NCBI GenBank assembly: GCA_025024175.1
Contig: QCXZ01000064.1
Coordinates: 23,494,286-23,558,285 of the forward strand
DNA length: 64,000 bases
DNA from: Rhyzopertha dominica
Taxonomy: Eukaryota; Arthropoda; Insecta; Coleoptera; Bostrichidae
Reading direction: 5' to 3'
Made by a program: the position numbers and the translations under genes. Shown in pieces: positions 31,301-43,360 of this stretch (positions are counted from its first letter, which is position 1; the number at the start of each line of letters is the position of its first letter). The notes under the pieces are model-generated. The model worked only from the letters and a program-made list of their open reading frames with translations, did no database searches and was not told where the DNA came from.

Positions 31301-34300
31301 TCAAAAACAAAGTTAGCTATTGTGACTGTTACCGTGAAGGCCTTGTATTTTTCTAATCACTCTTATCCTAGCCAAAGAGAATTATTAATAATTTCATTAT
31401 TTTCTGTGAAAGTCTATATTAAAATACTACCATTGGTTACATATAGTTAACTTGATTTGAGGAAGAAAAAGAACAAGTGTCATTCTTACTGTCCACGTCT
31501 GTATTACATCACCTCCAAGCAATACCTAATTAATTGATATAATTGGTATGAATAAAATAATAAAGTTTAAGATAATATTATTTTGTATACACTGTACAGG
31601 TTTAGAAAATTTGGATTTCTGACAAAATTTTTATTGAGGTAGTTGCTAGGCAAAGCTGAAATCCAATACCTGTTCACCCTATCTGATATTCGCACCATAA
31701 GGAATACGCTATATTAGTGTGACGTAGATGTCGGCCATTTTGCTGCGATACGTCAAGATCACGGATCCAAACCAACCTACTTAGTTGTCATAATGTGCGT
31801 AAGGGAGTTCAGCGTTTGGTGTAATTTTTATAGTGTTAGTATTTTAAAGTGTTACTGTTATGTTTGAATAGCTTACACTACTTCACTTTACTTAGCAAGT
31901 ATTACCAACCGAAATTACATTTAGATACAATGTATTGTTGAAAAATTGGACATACACAAAGTACATGTGTGGAGCATTACAGTTTATAAGTTTTAACAGA
32001 AAATGGTAATGGGTTGGGTCCCTAGATGTTTCCATTATAATGAGAGAGAAACGTGTAATCTTTACAGCACTTCTTTTAGGTTGTTTTTAAACAATATATT
32101 GCAACTAAATGTAATTTTGGTTTATAATACTAAATTATATGAAGGAACATAAACCACTAAAAATACACAGTACCACTCAATGTTCAGAGCAAAATTATAG
32201 TATAATACAATATTTTGAAGTATTACCATGTGTGTTTGAGAGGTTTACATACCTTTGTATTGTTCGAAATTACATTAAGTTGCAATCTATTGTTGAAAGA
32301 CAAACTGAAATAAGTGCTTAAAGTTTATATGTTTCCCTCTCATTATAACAAGAACATCCAGGGACCTAGCATGTTACCATCTTCTGGTACAACATGTAAA
32401 TTGTATTGCTCGATACACCACTTATTGTAGGTCAAACTATTCAGCAATACCTACATTGTAACTAAATGTAATTTGCGTTTGTAATACTTGCGAAGTAAAC
32501 GAAGGAGTGTAAGCTACTCAAATAAGCACAGTAACACTTCTAAATATTGTTTTAAAGTCACAAAATTGCACCTGACACTTAGGTCCGTTACACACGTTAT
32601 GACAACTCGGTTTGTCATTATCCAGGACTTTGACGTACCGCAGAAAAATGGCCGTCATTACGTCAGCACTAATATAGCGTATAGTATCACTCTACCTTTT
32701 CTGTTGACAGATCAAACCTTTTGTAACAATACGAGTGATAGTTTAGTTGTTTAAATTAGCCGCATTCCCAGAACGTCGACGTGTCGCTGGCGACACTTCG
32801 CCGACCAATAGCGTTGCATATTCCCCTCTGTCGCTGGCGATTAACTGCTGTCGCCCGTAAAGTTTGAATTTGCGAACTACAGCAAAGTGTCGCTAGTTCT
32901 TTGAGGTTAGGACTAGGGCGGTAAATTTGAATTCAAATTAGGTATGTCGCAAACGCAGAGTTGCACTTTAGTGCACAACACGGGAGTTAAATTTAGTGTT
33001 AATTTAAATTGTTACGAAATTAGAATTGCTCAAAAGGGTAATTTGTTTGGTAATAACTGTTTCAATATCCCTAAAAGCAGCGAAAATCGTTTGGCAAAAA
33101 AGGCCATACCACATTGGCGTAGAAGGCCTTAACCGAAGAATGCAACACTACAATACACATTATGTGAAGCAGTTACACATATAAACACTCATTTTTCAAA
33201 AACTTCAGATTCCTATTCAGGTCAATTTCTAGAGGTGCGCAAAATTTCAATGATGTAGCTAAGTCCGNGCTTGTCCTTTTGAAGGAGGTATTGGTTCTCT
33301 TCACAGANCCACCTTCTCAATGAGAAGANCGACTAAACCAAGCACTTTCTTAAAAGCCTGTGTTCCCATTCGAAGATAGTTTTTATATTTTAATTCATTA
33401 ATAAGTCGCATTTCACAAATCAAATTGTTACCAGCACCAGCAGCATATATCACGTATGTTTTGTTGTAAGATAGGTCGTACCCAAATTCTGTATAAAAAA
33501 CCAAAATTTCTACAAATACCTAACATAAGGTACCTTCTTTTACTTTTTACGACTTTTTACATATTTCTTTTTTCTCCACCTCCATAGTATAACCGACAGT
33601 TGCTATTTGCTTTAACCTTTACTATTGTTAGCAATGTAATACACTTCGTAAGTNATACAGGTACATATCATCTTTGATATTTAGTAATTTAACCGTACTA
33701 TGATTTCAAGGAATTGTGCCGAGCGCGGGTTTTTTCTGATAAGTAGAGACTGTCGCGCTGTCGCACATGCGGTAAGTGGGGGTATGTCGCCAGCGACACT
33801 TCGTTGCTCTGTGAACGGTGCTTAAGTCTCTATAAGAGGCAACATAACCACTTCGCAACAAACTTTTTTAGTGAATTATGATTACTTTGAGAATCATGGC
33901 TTTCTTGCTGCTCCACTGTGTCTAAATCATTCAGAAGCATCTCGGTTTGGATCTCTTCCAAATATTACAGGTTTGGCAACAAAATTAATTAGAAGTTTTC
34001 AAAATGAGGGTATAAAAATAGCATTAAAAAATTTTAAAAAGGGTTCAAATTTATTTAGCAAATTGAAATAAAAAATTCCATTACGATATCAATCGAATGT
34101 TGTTTATTCTTTAAAATGTGATACTTGTGACAAAATTTATGTGGGACAGACATCGCAGTGGCTATCCAGTAGGATAGCACTGCATAAAAGTGATATTAGA
34201 AAAGATAGAGATCGATGTTCATTAGGAGAACACGTAATTAGAAATAATCACATAATAAATTGGGAAGAAGTCAACATTTTAGAAAAAGAGAATGTTACAA

Positions 34301-36553
34301 ATAAACGTTTAATTTTAGAAATTTACCAAATTAATAAAAGTGCTAACACAATAAATAAAAAATCGGACACACAAAATTTAAGTAATATTTACACCTATTT
34401 GTTATCAGAAGAAATATTAAAATCATAGTAAATTGGCAGGCATAAATTTATGAATAATGTGGTGGCTATGTTGCAACTTTCATATTTTGTTATTAATCAA
34501 ATCTGTAATGAAACTTCAAATTCGATCAAATTATACATGTTATGCAAGATTTGGAAGATAAAATTGGCCCCCTTTTATAAACCTCAATTTCAGTAAGGTT
34601 ACGAGTTATATGTAGTTTTAGGTACATACTGTTATAAATGTTATAGAAGCCCTGAAGAAGATTTAAAATAAAATCGAAAGCTTGGCAAAGAAACAAGAGT
34701 TTACATAATTTCAACAAAAGTCGAATTCCCCTTAAACACGAAGATTTATATAAAATATGTTTTTTTTTTGTGTAAGAACAAGTGTCTAGTCACATGTGGA
34801 AAGATAATGTTTAGCTTTTCGGGCAGAAAGTCCTAAATTTACAGCAGTTTAACTTTTGTAGATTTGTATTGCGTTCCTAGTTTTGTGTAATGGTTTTTTG
34901 GTATGTCACTAGTTATTGGGCTTTGAACTTTAAATAATGCTGAGCTGAGAGATAGATAATTTGCAAAAGAGGAATCAAATCAATGTAACAAGCACTCCAG
35001 AATGATCTTTTTCTATTTAATGCATTTTCAGTGATTTTAGGATGATTGCTCTCACCTCTGAAGTAAGTTACGGCAGTTGCCTTGTAATTCCACATAAAAA
35101 AATGTTGTGACGTCCAAGGCGGGNCTGGATAACTATCAGACTAATTCAAATTCTTAAAAACTTGTTTGTATTATTTGCTATAAATGTTATGTGACAAGTA
35201 TTACTNAATGTGTTCTTTAAATCAAACCTAGCTATGTACCCAACGGTAATACAACAAAAAATCTAAGTAGCTTCTATTACAATAACAAACAGAGATTACT
35301 CACCTTATTATTTACTGCAATAATCCCAAAATTAAGAGTTCTTTTTTTTAATAGGAAACATAAATTTTCTACTCAGTTTACTCTCTTTTTGGAAACACGA
35401 TTAGTCTTAGCAACATGCAATATTGTTCACCTCTTATAGATATTTTTAAAAATTTTAATTTGATTTTTGTGTGATATCTTACAAGTATTTTCATCGCTAT
35501 CACATATTCAAAATGACAAATTTTCAGGACAATCTGTATAGGGTTATAAATCTGTATCGGACTAGAAGAATATACTTTATATTTTTAAGTCCATTTTAAA
35601 GACGTTGTAAATAAAGAATTATTTTTAATTTAAATATTATAATTATTTTCTGCTCTTTAGTCTTTTATGTGTGAAATTTTGCAAACATTTTTAAGTATCT
35701 TCATAAGATTATGACAATGTAGCAACTTATTTCAGTTTCTGTTTACCTGATATCTAAAATGAAAAGTTGTTAGGTATATTTACCCATCAATAATAAAGCT
35801 TTGCCAAATAACTAAGTCAACAGCGTGAGGTGCTGTTATGGTATGCCAATTAATAATACATTTAAAGTGTTAGTTTCCTATATTACAAATTAGCTGTTTT
35901 AATTATTAAGATTATCAGAAAAAATAAGAGAAATAAAGTGAGTTAATAAAAACATATTAAAATGATAATGCCAAGCTCATGTTTTGGAACTTCACCATAT
36001 GAACTAACGAGTGACATTTGCAGGTATTCCAGAAAACCCCAACGTAGAAGAATTTAAATGTGTATGGAACAGGAGTGGACACTTAAAACTTCATGGTATA
36101 TCACTACTAGCTGCTCTGCTAAACACTCAAGAACAAGTTTTGTCTTTACATGACCGTTTGAAGTTTTCCGCATTCGAGAGGGACCTGGCTCTCTTCGTCG
36201 TTGAACATAGAGAACCGAAGCCAAACCCAAAACCATTATTACCCTACCAACAGTTGCTGGCCAAAACAAAATACAAGCAGAACAATGTACATCAGTGGAT
36301 ACTGGAAGTGATGAAATACAACAATTTACCTCATCGGGAGCAGTTTGCCCAGTGGCAGGTTCCCAAGTTTCCAATCAACGGTATCATGTTGAAGGATGCA
36401 GGAGTGGAGGCGGGAAGAATTATGGGGCATGTGATGCACGAGTTGAAATTGTTGTGGGCCGACAATGAATTTGAAATGAGTGCTGATGAACTGATGAAGG
36501 AGGTGCCACGAATTTGTGATAAATTAAAGGAGAGAGGTAGAAATAAAAATTAA
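25331..36553 (+). CDS. TRNT1: CCA tRNA nucleotidyltransferase 1 (mitochondrial and cytosolic)
   Basis: The enzyme adds CCA to tRNA 3' ends without a template, using CTP and ATP. Exons: 25331-25405 (proposed), 25479-25672, 28470-28880, 28939-29132 and 36024-36553; total 1404 nt, 467 residues, all phases agreeing. Family landmarks are the head-domain motif [11 protein letters not shown], followed by [54 protein letters not shown] (nucleotide-binding region), [18 protein letters not shown], and [14 protein letters not shown]. Exon 1 supplies an Arg/Ser-rich start ([16 protein letters not shown]..) suited to a mitochondrial presequence; a downstream in-frame ATG at 25524 could give a cytosolic form. 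Exon 1 uses a weak donor (CAG|GTTGGT) and is less certain. Intron 4 (6.9 kb) and intron 2 (2.8 kb) contain transposon relics. AATAAA lies right after the stop. Confidence 0.93.
26935..27600 (-). pseudogene. Decayed Tc1/mariner-superfamily transposase
   Basis: The minus strand reads, with stops and frame changes, [11 protein letters not shown].., then a catalytic-region remnant [34 protein letters not shown], and the family signature [14 protein letters not shown] followed by a C-terminal RRRFEDVC stretch. The order and spacing fit DDE transposases of the Tc1/mariner group that are common in insects. Several in-frame stops (for example after SLMKT) show it is dead. It lies in TRNT1 intron 2, antisense to the gene. 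Confidence 0.72.
29133..31700. other. TRNT1 intron 4, left part
   Basis: AT-rich intron without a recognisable gene. The only structure seen is the repeat at 30,880-31,330, which is related to the tandem units at 4.7-5.5 kb. Confidence 0.5.
30880..31330 (+). repeat. Second locus of the tandem repeat family of about 270 bp
   Basis: The blocks 'gtcgatatctcggtcagttg', 'caccacaaaatt', 'accaatagtcta.gac.tcaaa', 'gttagctattg', 'catgagatat' and 'gtactttagtac' recur here in the same order as in 4690-5485. About one and a half units are present. Confidence 0.55.
31707..32679. mobile_element. 973-bp long-inverted-repeat element with a THAP-like peptide start in both arms
   Basis: Termini are CGCTATATTAGTG and its complement, flanked by TA on both sides (31705-31706, 32680-32681). 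The inverted similarity continues inward for several hundred bases ('tacgtca', 'cttacac..cttcg/act', 'caagtatta', 'aaattacattta'). In the left arm, plus strand 32003 onward reads [18 protein letters not shown]. The right arm on the minus strand from 32380 reads [20 protein letters not shown]. Both resemble the start of a THAP zinc finger (C-x-x-x-x-C start). It appears to derive from a THAP-bearing gene or transposase. Confidence 0.62.
32759..33821 (-). mobile_element. PIF/Harbinger-derived element with TTA target duplication and transposase remnant
   Basis: TTA flanks both ends (32756-32758, 33822-33824). Imperfect termini are GCCGCATTCCCAGAAC on the left and, as complement, GCACCGTTCACAGAGC on the right. 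Both ends continue with a TGTCGCTGGCGACA-like palindromic block. The minus strand at about 33504-33300 encodes [20 protein letters not shown] followed by KKVLGLV, the N-terminal pattern of Harbinger nucleases (acidic start, then YLRM.. and a hydrophobic helix). The catalytic part is gone, and two N bases lie in the frame. An unassigned 62-residue frame is at 32944-33132 (plus). Confidence 0.6.
33846..34720 (+). pseudogene. Penelope-like retroelement fragment with GIY-YIG endonuclease domain
   Basis: The plus strand reads [20 protein letters not shown].. (33871-34071), one stop, then [19 protein letters not shown].. with [20 protein letters not shown] and [11 protein letters not shown] (about 34095-34428). 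This is the Cys-containing GIY-YIG fold order (VVY..C..C...YVGQT..R..H........EH....H.....) found at the C-terminus of Penelope-like elements. The reverse transcriptase portion is missing. The segment 34,640-34,720 ('cctgaagaagattt..atcgaaagc') fits the 3' tail seen in such elements. One stop and the 5' truncation show a dead copy. Confidence 0.75.
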
Positions 36554-36700
36554 TAAAACATTGTAGTCGTTTATTTACAGCAATCATATTTTTGTATGTT
36601 TTGCAACGAGTTAACATATTGAACAGAAGGTCTAAATTGTTGCTCTCTAAGAACGTGGAATCATTCGAAATATGTCTGCTATAAGATTATAGCCTCACTG

Positions 36701-39700
36701 CTATTCTTCTATTTCTACTTGTTCAGCTCTTGATGGTATCTCTGCTAAAATCGGTGCGAATTCTGGATATATAGGTTCCTTTGGTTTTTTCCAAAACTCA
36801 TGAACATGTGGTATTCTTTCTGTTAATTCAGTACTCCAATGGTGTAGTGTACATCGAACATTAACCTTTTCTTTATTGTTTATCTGCAAGAATTTTCATG
36901 AGTTAAAAAAAGTATAGCTAATGACATTACAAGTAAGCAAAGTTTATTTAATAGCTTTAGCTAATACAGCAACAGTTAAGAATAAACAAAAAACAGCTTA
37001 TCAGCTATCACAAAATATTTTAAAAAACAATCATGCATATACATAATATGAATAACACAAATTATGCCAAAATTATTTTCTTTTTTCCGTCCCATTCCCA
37101 ATTTTTCTTGATCTAACTTTGAAGGAGTTTATGGAATTACTATTTCTAATGTTCACAGGTAATTGACTATATTCAACTATTCCCGCTATAAAATTGGACT
37201 TTCTGTCTCTCTCAGTATATGAGTGCTTTGCTCTCAAATCACCCACCTGTCTAGTGTAGTTATCATGAACATCTACCATATAAACAATTTGTTGCCGCAA
37301 ATATAATGCTAATTGACCCGTCTTAACCTTATGAATAAATAGCATTATGTGATAAAAAACCGCTGCAAATTGAATCAATACTTCCACATCCAATTGTCAA
37401 AATGACATTTACGTTTTAATTTTTTATTCTATACGATTAGTAATCAGATTTTGAGCATTTTTTCTAAGACAAACAGTCCTCGTGATATTAGCAAAAATAT
37501 ATAAATTTTTAAAATCTGTTTTACCAAATAACTCGAAAATTATTAACTTAATAAGCAAATAAAAATTTGCCAAAAGGGTAGTTACCCCCCAATTTCGCAC
37601 CCTTCCGGATACCCTACTTACCCCACAAACAATAAGTCACTTTGGGTAGTTGAGATTTATACGTTTGCCAAATTTCAAGTTCATATATTAAGTCATTCGA
37701 AAGTTATCTTGTCCACAGACACACGGACAAGAAATGTTTTTTTGCTCAAATTTTGCATTTTTGTGTTTTCGACCATTTTAAAGCGAATGAGCAAATAAAA
37801 ATTTTTGAAATTTTTTTTCGCGATACAATACCCATCGGTTGGATGTGGAAGTAAAATATGTTGTTCCACTGAAAGCCAAACCAAAAGTTTCTGCATGTCA
37901 CTTATTCTAGTATACCCACTACATGGCTCTCATCGTCTCTCATCATCATTTTGTAATAGTTTTATATCAGCCCTGTGTGACATGACAACAATATTACTGC
38001 AATAATCTAAACAGAATAAGTGCATTATGTACTACCACCTTAAAAGCACATGATGAGATATGAATCCATATAATACCTCCCCCTTCTTCTAATTTTACAC
38101 ACAATAGTTTCTAGGTTGCAGCTAATATAAAAATAGATTCATTGAAGACAAAATAAACAGTTGATGTTTGCAATTACATACTCAAAATTTAGCCAAAACA
38201 GAATGTAGTAAAATTACAATGTTTTCAGAATAAATGATAAACGCTAGTTTCTTAAGAAATTAAAACGCTGGCAATGCTATTATTAATTTAAAGAAGAGAC
38301 TTGCAGAGATCATGTTTTTCATTATTTTATGATGTTTTTCTAATTCTGGCATACAAGTATCATAAAGTTGTAATTCCTTTATTCCTTTTTAATTAACTCA
38401 CAGATTTCTCATACTGATAGAAGCTAAGCCTCAAAAATTTCTTATACTGATTGTGAGATATGACAGAGACTTTAGTTTATAGTCACCATAAAAGAAGAAA
38501 AATTGAATGCTATGCATTTCAGGATAAGGGGTGACAAACCGACAAGACATCGACACTTCGAAGGAATAAGCATAAATTCAATAATTTTTTTTAATACATA
38601 GGTCTCTGAATATGGGATGCTTATAGTGAAAATGGTGCAGTGCAGTTGTAGGCAAGTTCAATAAAAAGATATGCAATTTTAAAGAACAAAAGCTGTCACC
38701 TACTTTATTCTCGCCATGGTAAAATCTGTATTTAAATATGGAATTGAAATCCTCTACAAATCAATTATTTTTTGGTATGTAATAAAATTACATTTTTAAT
38801 CATCAAATTTGAATAATTTAGTTTTTATTAATCAGATAAACCGTCTTCAAACAGTAGGATTTTCATTTAAATTTAAACTGAAGACTTTATATTTTGGAAT
38901 TAAGTAGAATAGTCTACTTTGATATAAATATAATATAAATTTCATAATTAGAACCAATATATCACATTTTAGGACGAGACTAAGTTCGATACTCATGATT
39001 TAAAACAAAAAGGACTTACTGATGGTTTGCATAATTGCATTTTGGCAGCACCACCGTCTCTTGATAAATGTGCAGTTATTTTACATGTTGGAAGAAACAA
39101 TGGTTTCCTAATATCAGCTAAAAAATGTAATGCAGATTATCATAAGGATATGTCATCGCCATTATTTGTAGAGTGGTGCTGTAAATAATTAGTTCCTAAT
39201 ATTCCTCCTAAAACTCATTGTAAAGGACAATGGGTCATCTTGTTCAAGGCAAACTGTAAAAATTGCTAATATGTTAACAAGTAAGTCCGAAACTATACAC
39301 TTCTTATATTCTAAAAATGTGGCCTAAACCAGATCCTGTTGCAGATCAAAATTTTATTATAACTTATGCCAGTGGTTCCCAACTGCCAACAACAATACTG
39401 GTGTTTGTTTCACAAACTACTTCCAGGTGTTCCACGAGATAATTCCCAATACATTAGACAACTTGACAACCTCGCTTATTAGGCCGATATTTTTAACTAC
39501 TTAAACAGCGTTAATACAAGTATTCAGGGTAGACATGAAAATATTTTAACATCTACGGATAAATTGTTGGCGCTCCAGAAAAAGGTTTCATTTTGGAAAA
39601 GTCTTATAATAGAAAAAAAGATAGATATGCTTCCATTACTTCAAAATGAAGCAATTACCGAAATCGTACCCATCGTAACATAACATCTGTGTTTATTAAA

Positions 39701-42700
39701 GGAAAAAATAAAAAGTTATTTTCTATCTCTTGATATCGAAAAATATGACTGGATGCGAAATCCATTTAGTGAAGGTGTTACGTCTAGTATCTAGTAATGA
39801 GTTCTTGTTACAAGAAGAGGAAGATTTCATTTCTTTGTCATCCGATCGCATACTAAAATTAAAGTTTAAAGAAGTATAGCTCTTGAAAATTTTTGGATTT
39901 TGTACAGAGGGAGTATTGGATACCCTTTCCAAAGAGGCACTTAACACTTTGCTACTATTTTCAACTTCTAATCCATGTGAGCTTGGGTTTTCGACACTGA
40001 CCAATATAAAAAAAGGGAAAGCCGATAAGCAGAAGAAATGAGAGTAGCTCTATTTCACATTTGACCAAATATTGGAGATATTTGCAGATGTCACTAAGCA
40101 CAAATATCACATTCAAATAAATCCACTTGTAGAATCTGATGCATAATCGTGATTTTTCTGTACAGACCACATCTTCTATTCCAGCTTTCGGATAGTGGAT
40201 CAACCAGCATTATTAATGAACATAGCTGAAAAATATGCGAAAAATTGGGTTCATCTTCCGGAACAAATGTAGCAGATCTTGGAGAAATAGTAAAAAAAAA
40301 GTAGAGGTATAACAACTTTGAGAGCCGCTTTAAGTGAGCGACAGGATGGTCTGTTGCCTCATAAGCTGAATTTGTATACGCTCATTCAGGTTGTCATGGA
40401 AAATATATACACCAAAGATACATTGTTGCTTATAAAAAGGGAAATATAANTGCATCTTCTCCTTCAACAAAAAAAACTTCGGAGTTCTATTAATTTCNCT
40501 CACTTCGATTGGGAAAATAACTGTTTTATTTATGAAGAAGCGAATCCAATAAAAGAAGCAAAATTGAATAAAAATAGGAGGCGAATAATTTCATATGTAA
40601 ATACTACAACTTTGAGCAATGACTTCCGAATATTTATTGCCGTACAGAAAGATGATTATTATAGAGAAATGCATAAAAGAATTTCTGATGTATTAGATTT
40701 ACAAACTTTTGCTTCTTAAATCTGTGGAGCAGATAGATGTTGAGAAGAAAATTAGCCCATTAATTTTGAAAGTATACTGTAGTATAGCATGCCTACATTG
40801 CAACGGCGACAGCTGTTTAAATACAGTGCCTATGATTCATATAAGTGAAATAGAAGATGATGTTTAAAAAAAGCAAATATTTAAATAAACAAATATTTTC
40901 TGAATAATTGTTTTTTCTTTTAATAGTCTTAATTTTCTTATTTTTGATAATTACTATATGTTACTTATTTGTTATACTAATAGAAGACAATTTTTTATTT
41001 TTTTAATGCAAATTATATATTAATGCAAATATATTTATTTAACATTTTATTTATTATCTAAATTTTAATTTAAATTTCATAATTTATTTATTTTTTGCAA
41101 TAGCTTTCACTTCTTTCACAAAAAAAATAATTCTACAGCGTAATCTGTATTATAGCACATAAGTTATTGCAATAATCAATTTTTACTATTTTAAAATCAA
41201 ATACACACTTCTAAATAGGTAGAGATTTTTATTTATGTTATTGACAACACATTACCGCAAAAATCATTTAATTTCATCCGGTCCCTGAGAGAGCCGAGAT
41301 TTTAACGTTTTTAACGCTCCAGGCACTCCACTATTATACTTAATGCAAAAGTATCTTGAATAGCCTGAAAAACATTTTAGGTATGTCTTTCTCCAAAGAC
41401 CAAAACTTGTCTACTGCACATTTAAAGTCAAGCGACATAGAAATTGAGTGAGCTATACATCTAAGTACCTTAATAGCAAACCAAAGGGGTGAGTTGAACC
41501 CCTGCCAAATTTCCTAGTGCGTTGTGACTTAAGAAAAGCCACTCAGTTTGACAATAATGACGATCGTTCCAAAAACATTGCTAATGATAATTGAGAAAGT
41601 ATTATTTGTGTAAAGTTGGTATAGTTTAAATGATTAATAAAATTATATAAGTATAGCAAAAACAAATAAATTGCAAGCTACTCAGCTATTCATCTAGTAA
41701 CATACAAGCAACAAATCAGTAAATAAAGCACGCTTATCAGCAATCAAATTAAACTGTTGTGAAATAACATATATGAGAGATTTAACAATTCTGTTTGATC
41801 TATAACAGATGGGCGATGGAGTAATTTATTGCCTTGAGCGTAGTTTTGGAAGTTGGAATTTAAGTCTTCAAAGAAGCCACGGAGACAGTGCAATATACTA
41901 AACCACATAAAAACTTTAGACCACTGATAATCACACGTCTATAAAATGAATCAACATTGAACTTGTTCAATAAAAAGGTATGGTCATAACCTTGCATAAG
42001 ATAAATCCCATCAACACAGTAACACAAAAATTTCAAGAATTTATGCTGTACTAGGTAGTTTATTTCTTTAGTAATTCAAGTTAACATAACCTACTAAACC
42101 TACCATACTTTGTTGATTATATATCTTTAATTGGTTGGCTTCGGTACTCAGTGATGAAGGGTTGGAAGTTGAGCCCCGGGTGTTGTGGATGTTGCATAAT
42201 ACGTATATAATTTAATACCACAATAAAATACATACCTAAGGAGATACTTTATTGCCATAAGCTAGCAGGGCCAATAATTAAAAAAAAAACTACATTCAGT
42301 ATGTAATCGTAGTGTGGCTTATGTAAATTATATTATTGTATGTTGCTCCTTGTAATAGGGCCAATAAAGATTTAAATAAAACCTAATCTGGCAATTGAAA
42401 ATCGAATATACCTACTAAAAAAAAAGTTGACTACTAAGCTCCATACTTGCAGTGGGTCACGAGGTGCCAATATTAAAAAAATATTTCAATACTGAAATTA
42501 GTACAGTGGCACATGGTTTTAAAAATTATAAGTTTTTGACAGTATTTAGAAGTTCTTGTAGATTTCTGATACCCATTCATAAATACCTAATTGTGCTTAC
42601 CGTAACAGTGACATAGAATTCCTTTTCCTCAAAGTCTATATTGGGCCCACTTATTTCTTTTGGTGGTAAAGTAATTGCCTCTTCTGGAACTTCGTAGCCA

Positions 42701-43360
42701 CACTTTCTGAAAGATACTTTTATGTGCCACGGTTTAATGGTCCATGGGTTATCTCTGTTCATCACAACAGATATGTACGCATTTGACAAACAACCCACAG
42801 TCTACAAAAAAAACATAACATATGAGTAATTTTAATTTAATTAAAACAAAATAGAAAATTCCAACAAGGCGTGAGTTAAACTAATGCTTACAAATTGTGC
42901 ATCTTTGGAACTGTACAGTACATCATCAATACTTCTTTCATATTTTTTGTACTTTTCTACATTTTCTGGGGTTGCATAAACGGCCAATCCAGGTAATAGA
43001 AGGTTCTCATATGCAAAGTGTGGTCTAACTGATACTTTGTCTCCAATGTTACCTAATCCAGCAACGTAAGACGTTAATATTACTTGAAGATCCGGTTGTA
43101 GTTTTATATCCTGGAACTCCATTAAATCATATATGTAAAAACGGTTCTTTAAAGGCTTTGGTTTCTCCCCTTTCTTGTGAAGACGAGGTGGATTTCGTCT
43201 TTTAAGGATGAATGTTGTCTACGGAAGCAACAATGCAAGTGGTACGTTTTAATTAAGGATATGTAACTCTTACCCTACATTGCTGTTGGAAAAGGTTTTC
43301 TGCTTTTAAAATGCTTAGTGCTGAATTTGGTGGTATAGCTTTAGTTAATGATCGCAACAT
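36701..43360 (-). CDS. MRPL9: Mitochondrial large ribosomal subunit protein bL9m
   Basis: Structural protein of the mitochondrial large ribosomal subunit. Exons on the minus strand: 43360-43274, 43218-42892, 42801-42601 and 36883-36701. All are phase 0 with GT-AG borders. The product is 265 residues, close to the usual animal length. The start MLRSLTKAIPPNSALSIL is a plausible mitochondrial presequence. The bL9 core follows, with VILTSYVAGLGNIGDKVSVR and LLLPGLAVYATPENVEKYKK (the bacterial L9 hallmark V.L...V.. LG..GD.V.V..G..RN.L.P.G.A). The C-terminal mitochondrial extension includes WTIKPWHIKVSFRKCGYEVPEEAITLP. The third intron is 5.7 kb with transposon debris. The 3' end converges on TRNT1, with only 147 nt between the two stop codons. 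Confidence 0.93.
37352..37855. mobile_element. Second copy of the non-coding element that splits the MITE at 8.5 kb
   Basis: It begins AAAAACCGCTGCAAATTG..ACTTCCACATCCAA and ends GGTTGGATGTGGAAGTA, the same ends as the inner element at about 8537-9413. Long shared internal blocks include 'gtagttaccccccaatttcg', 'gataccctacttaccccaca', 'caagttcatatattaagtc' and 'cattttaaagcgaatgagca'. This copy is about 370 bp shorter. It lies in MRPL9 intron 3. Confidence 0.75.
39365..40150 (+). pseudogene. Decayed hAT-superfamily transposase (ZBED5/SCAND3-like)
   Basis: Near 39371, CAGTGGTTCCCAAC matches the hAT-type terminal motif. From about 39480 the plus strand reads DIFNYLNSVNTSIQGRHENI.. then SFLSLDIEKYDWMRNPF, FISLSSDRILKLKF, and LNTLLLFSTSNPCELGFSTL, the conserved C-terminal dimerisation region of ZBED5/SCAND3-like hAT proteins, ending in INPLVESDA. 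Stops (for example after EIVPIVT and FKEV) and frame changes make it a pseudogene. It lies in MRPL9 intron 3, antisense to that gene. Confidence 0.7.
40290..40720 (+). pseudogene. Unassigned decayed coding fragment
   Basis: One frame reads TTLRAALSERQDGLLPHKLN.., then, past N bases, LRSSINF.HFDWENNCFIYE, EAKLNKNRRRIISYV and YYREMHKRISDVLDLQ. The balanced amino-acid composition and length suggest former protein-coding sequence, perhaps a repeat-borne insect gene of the kind with Cys-rich N-termini. I do not recognise a family. A second such block, DETKFDTHDLKQKGLTDG.. with APPSLDKCAVILHVGRNN, sits at about 38,978-39,185, on the other side of the hAT relic. Confidence 0.35.
40870..42600. other. 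MRPL9 intron 3, 5' portion
   Basis: Very AT-rich. No gene, repeat family or RNA gene recognised. Confidence 0.5.

Noticed and set aside
32139..32754. Open frames of 60 and 88 residues between the THAP element arms
   Set aside because: They read through the inverted-repeat arms and element end, with no domain pattern.
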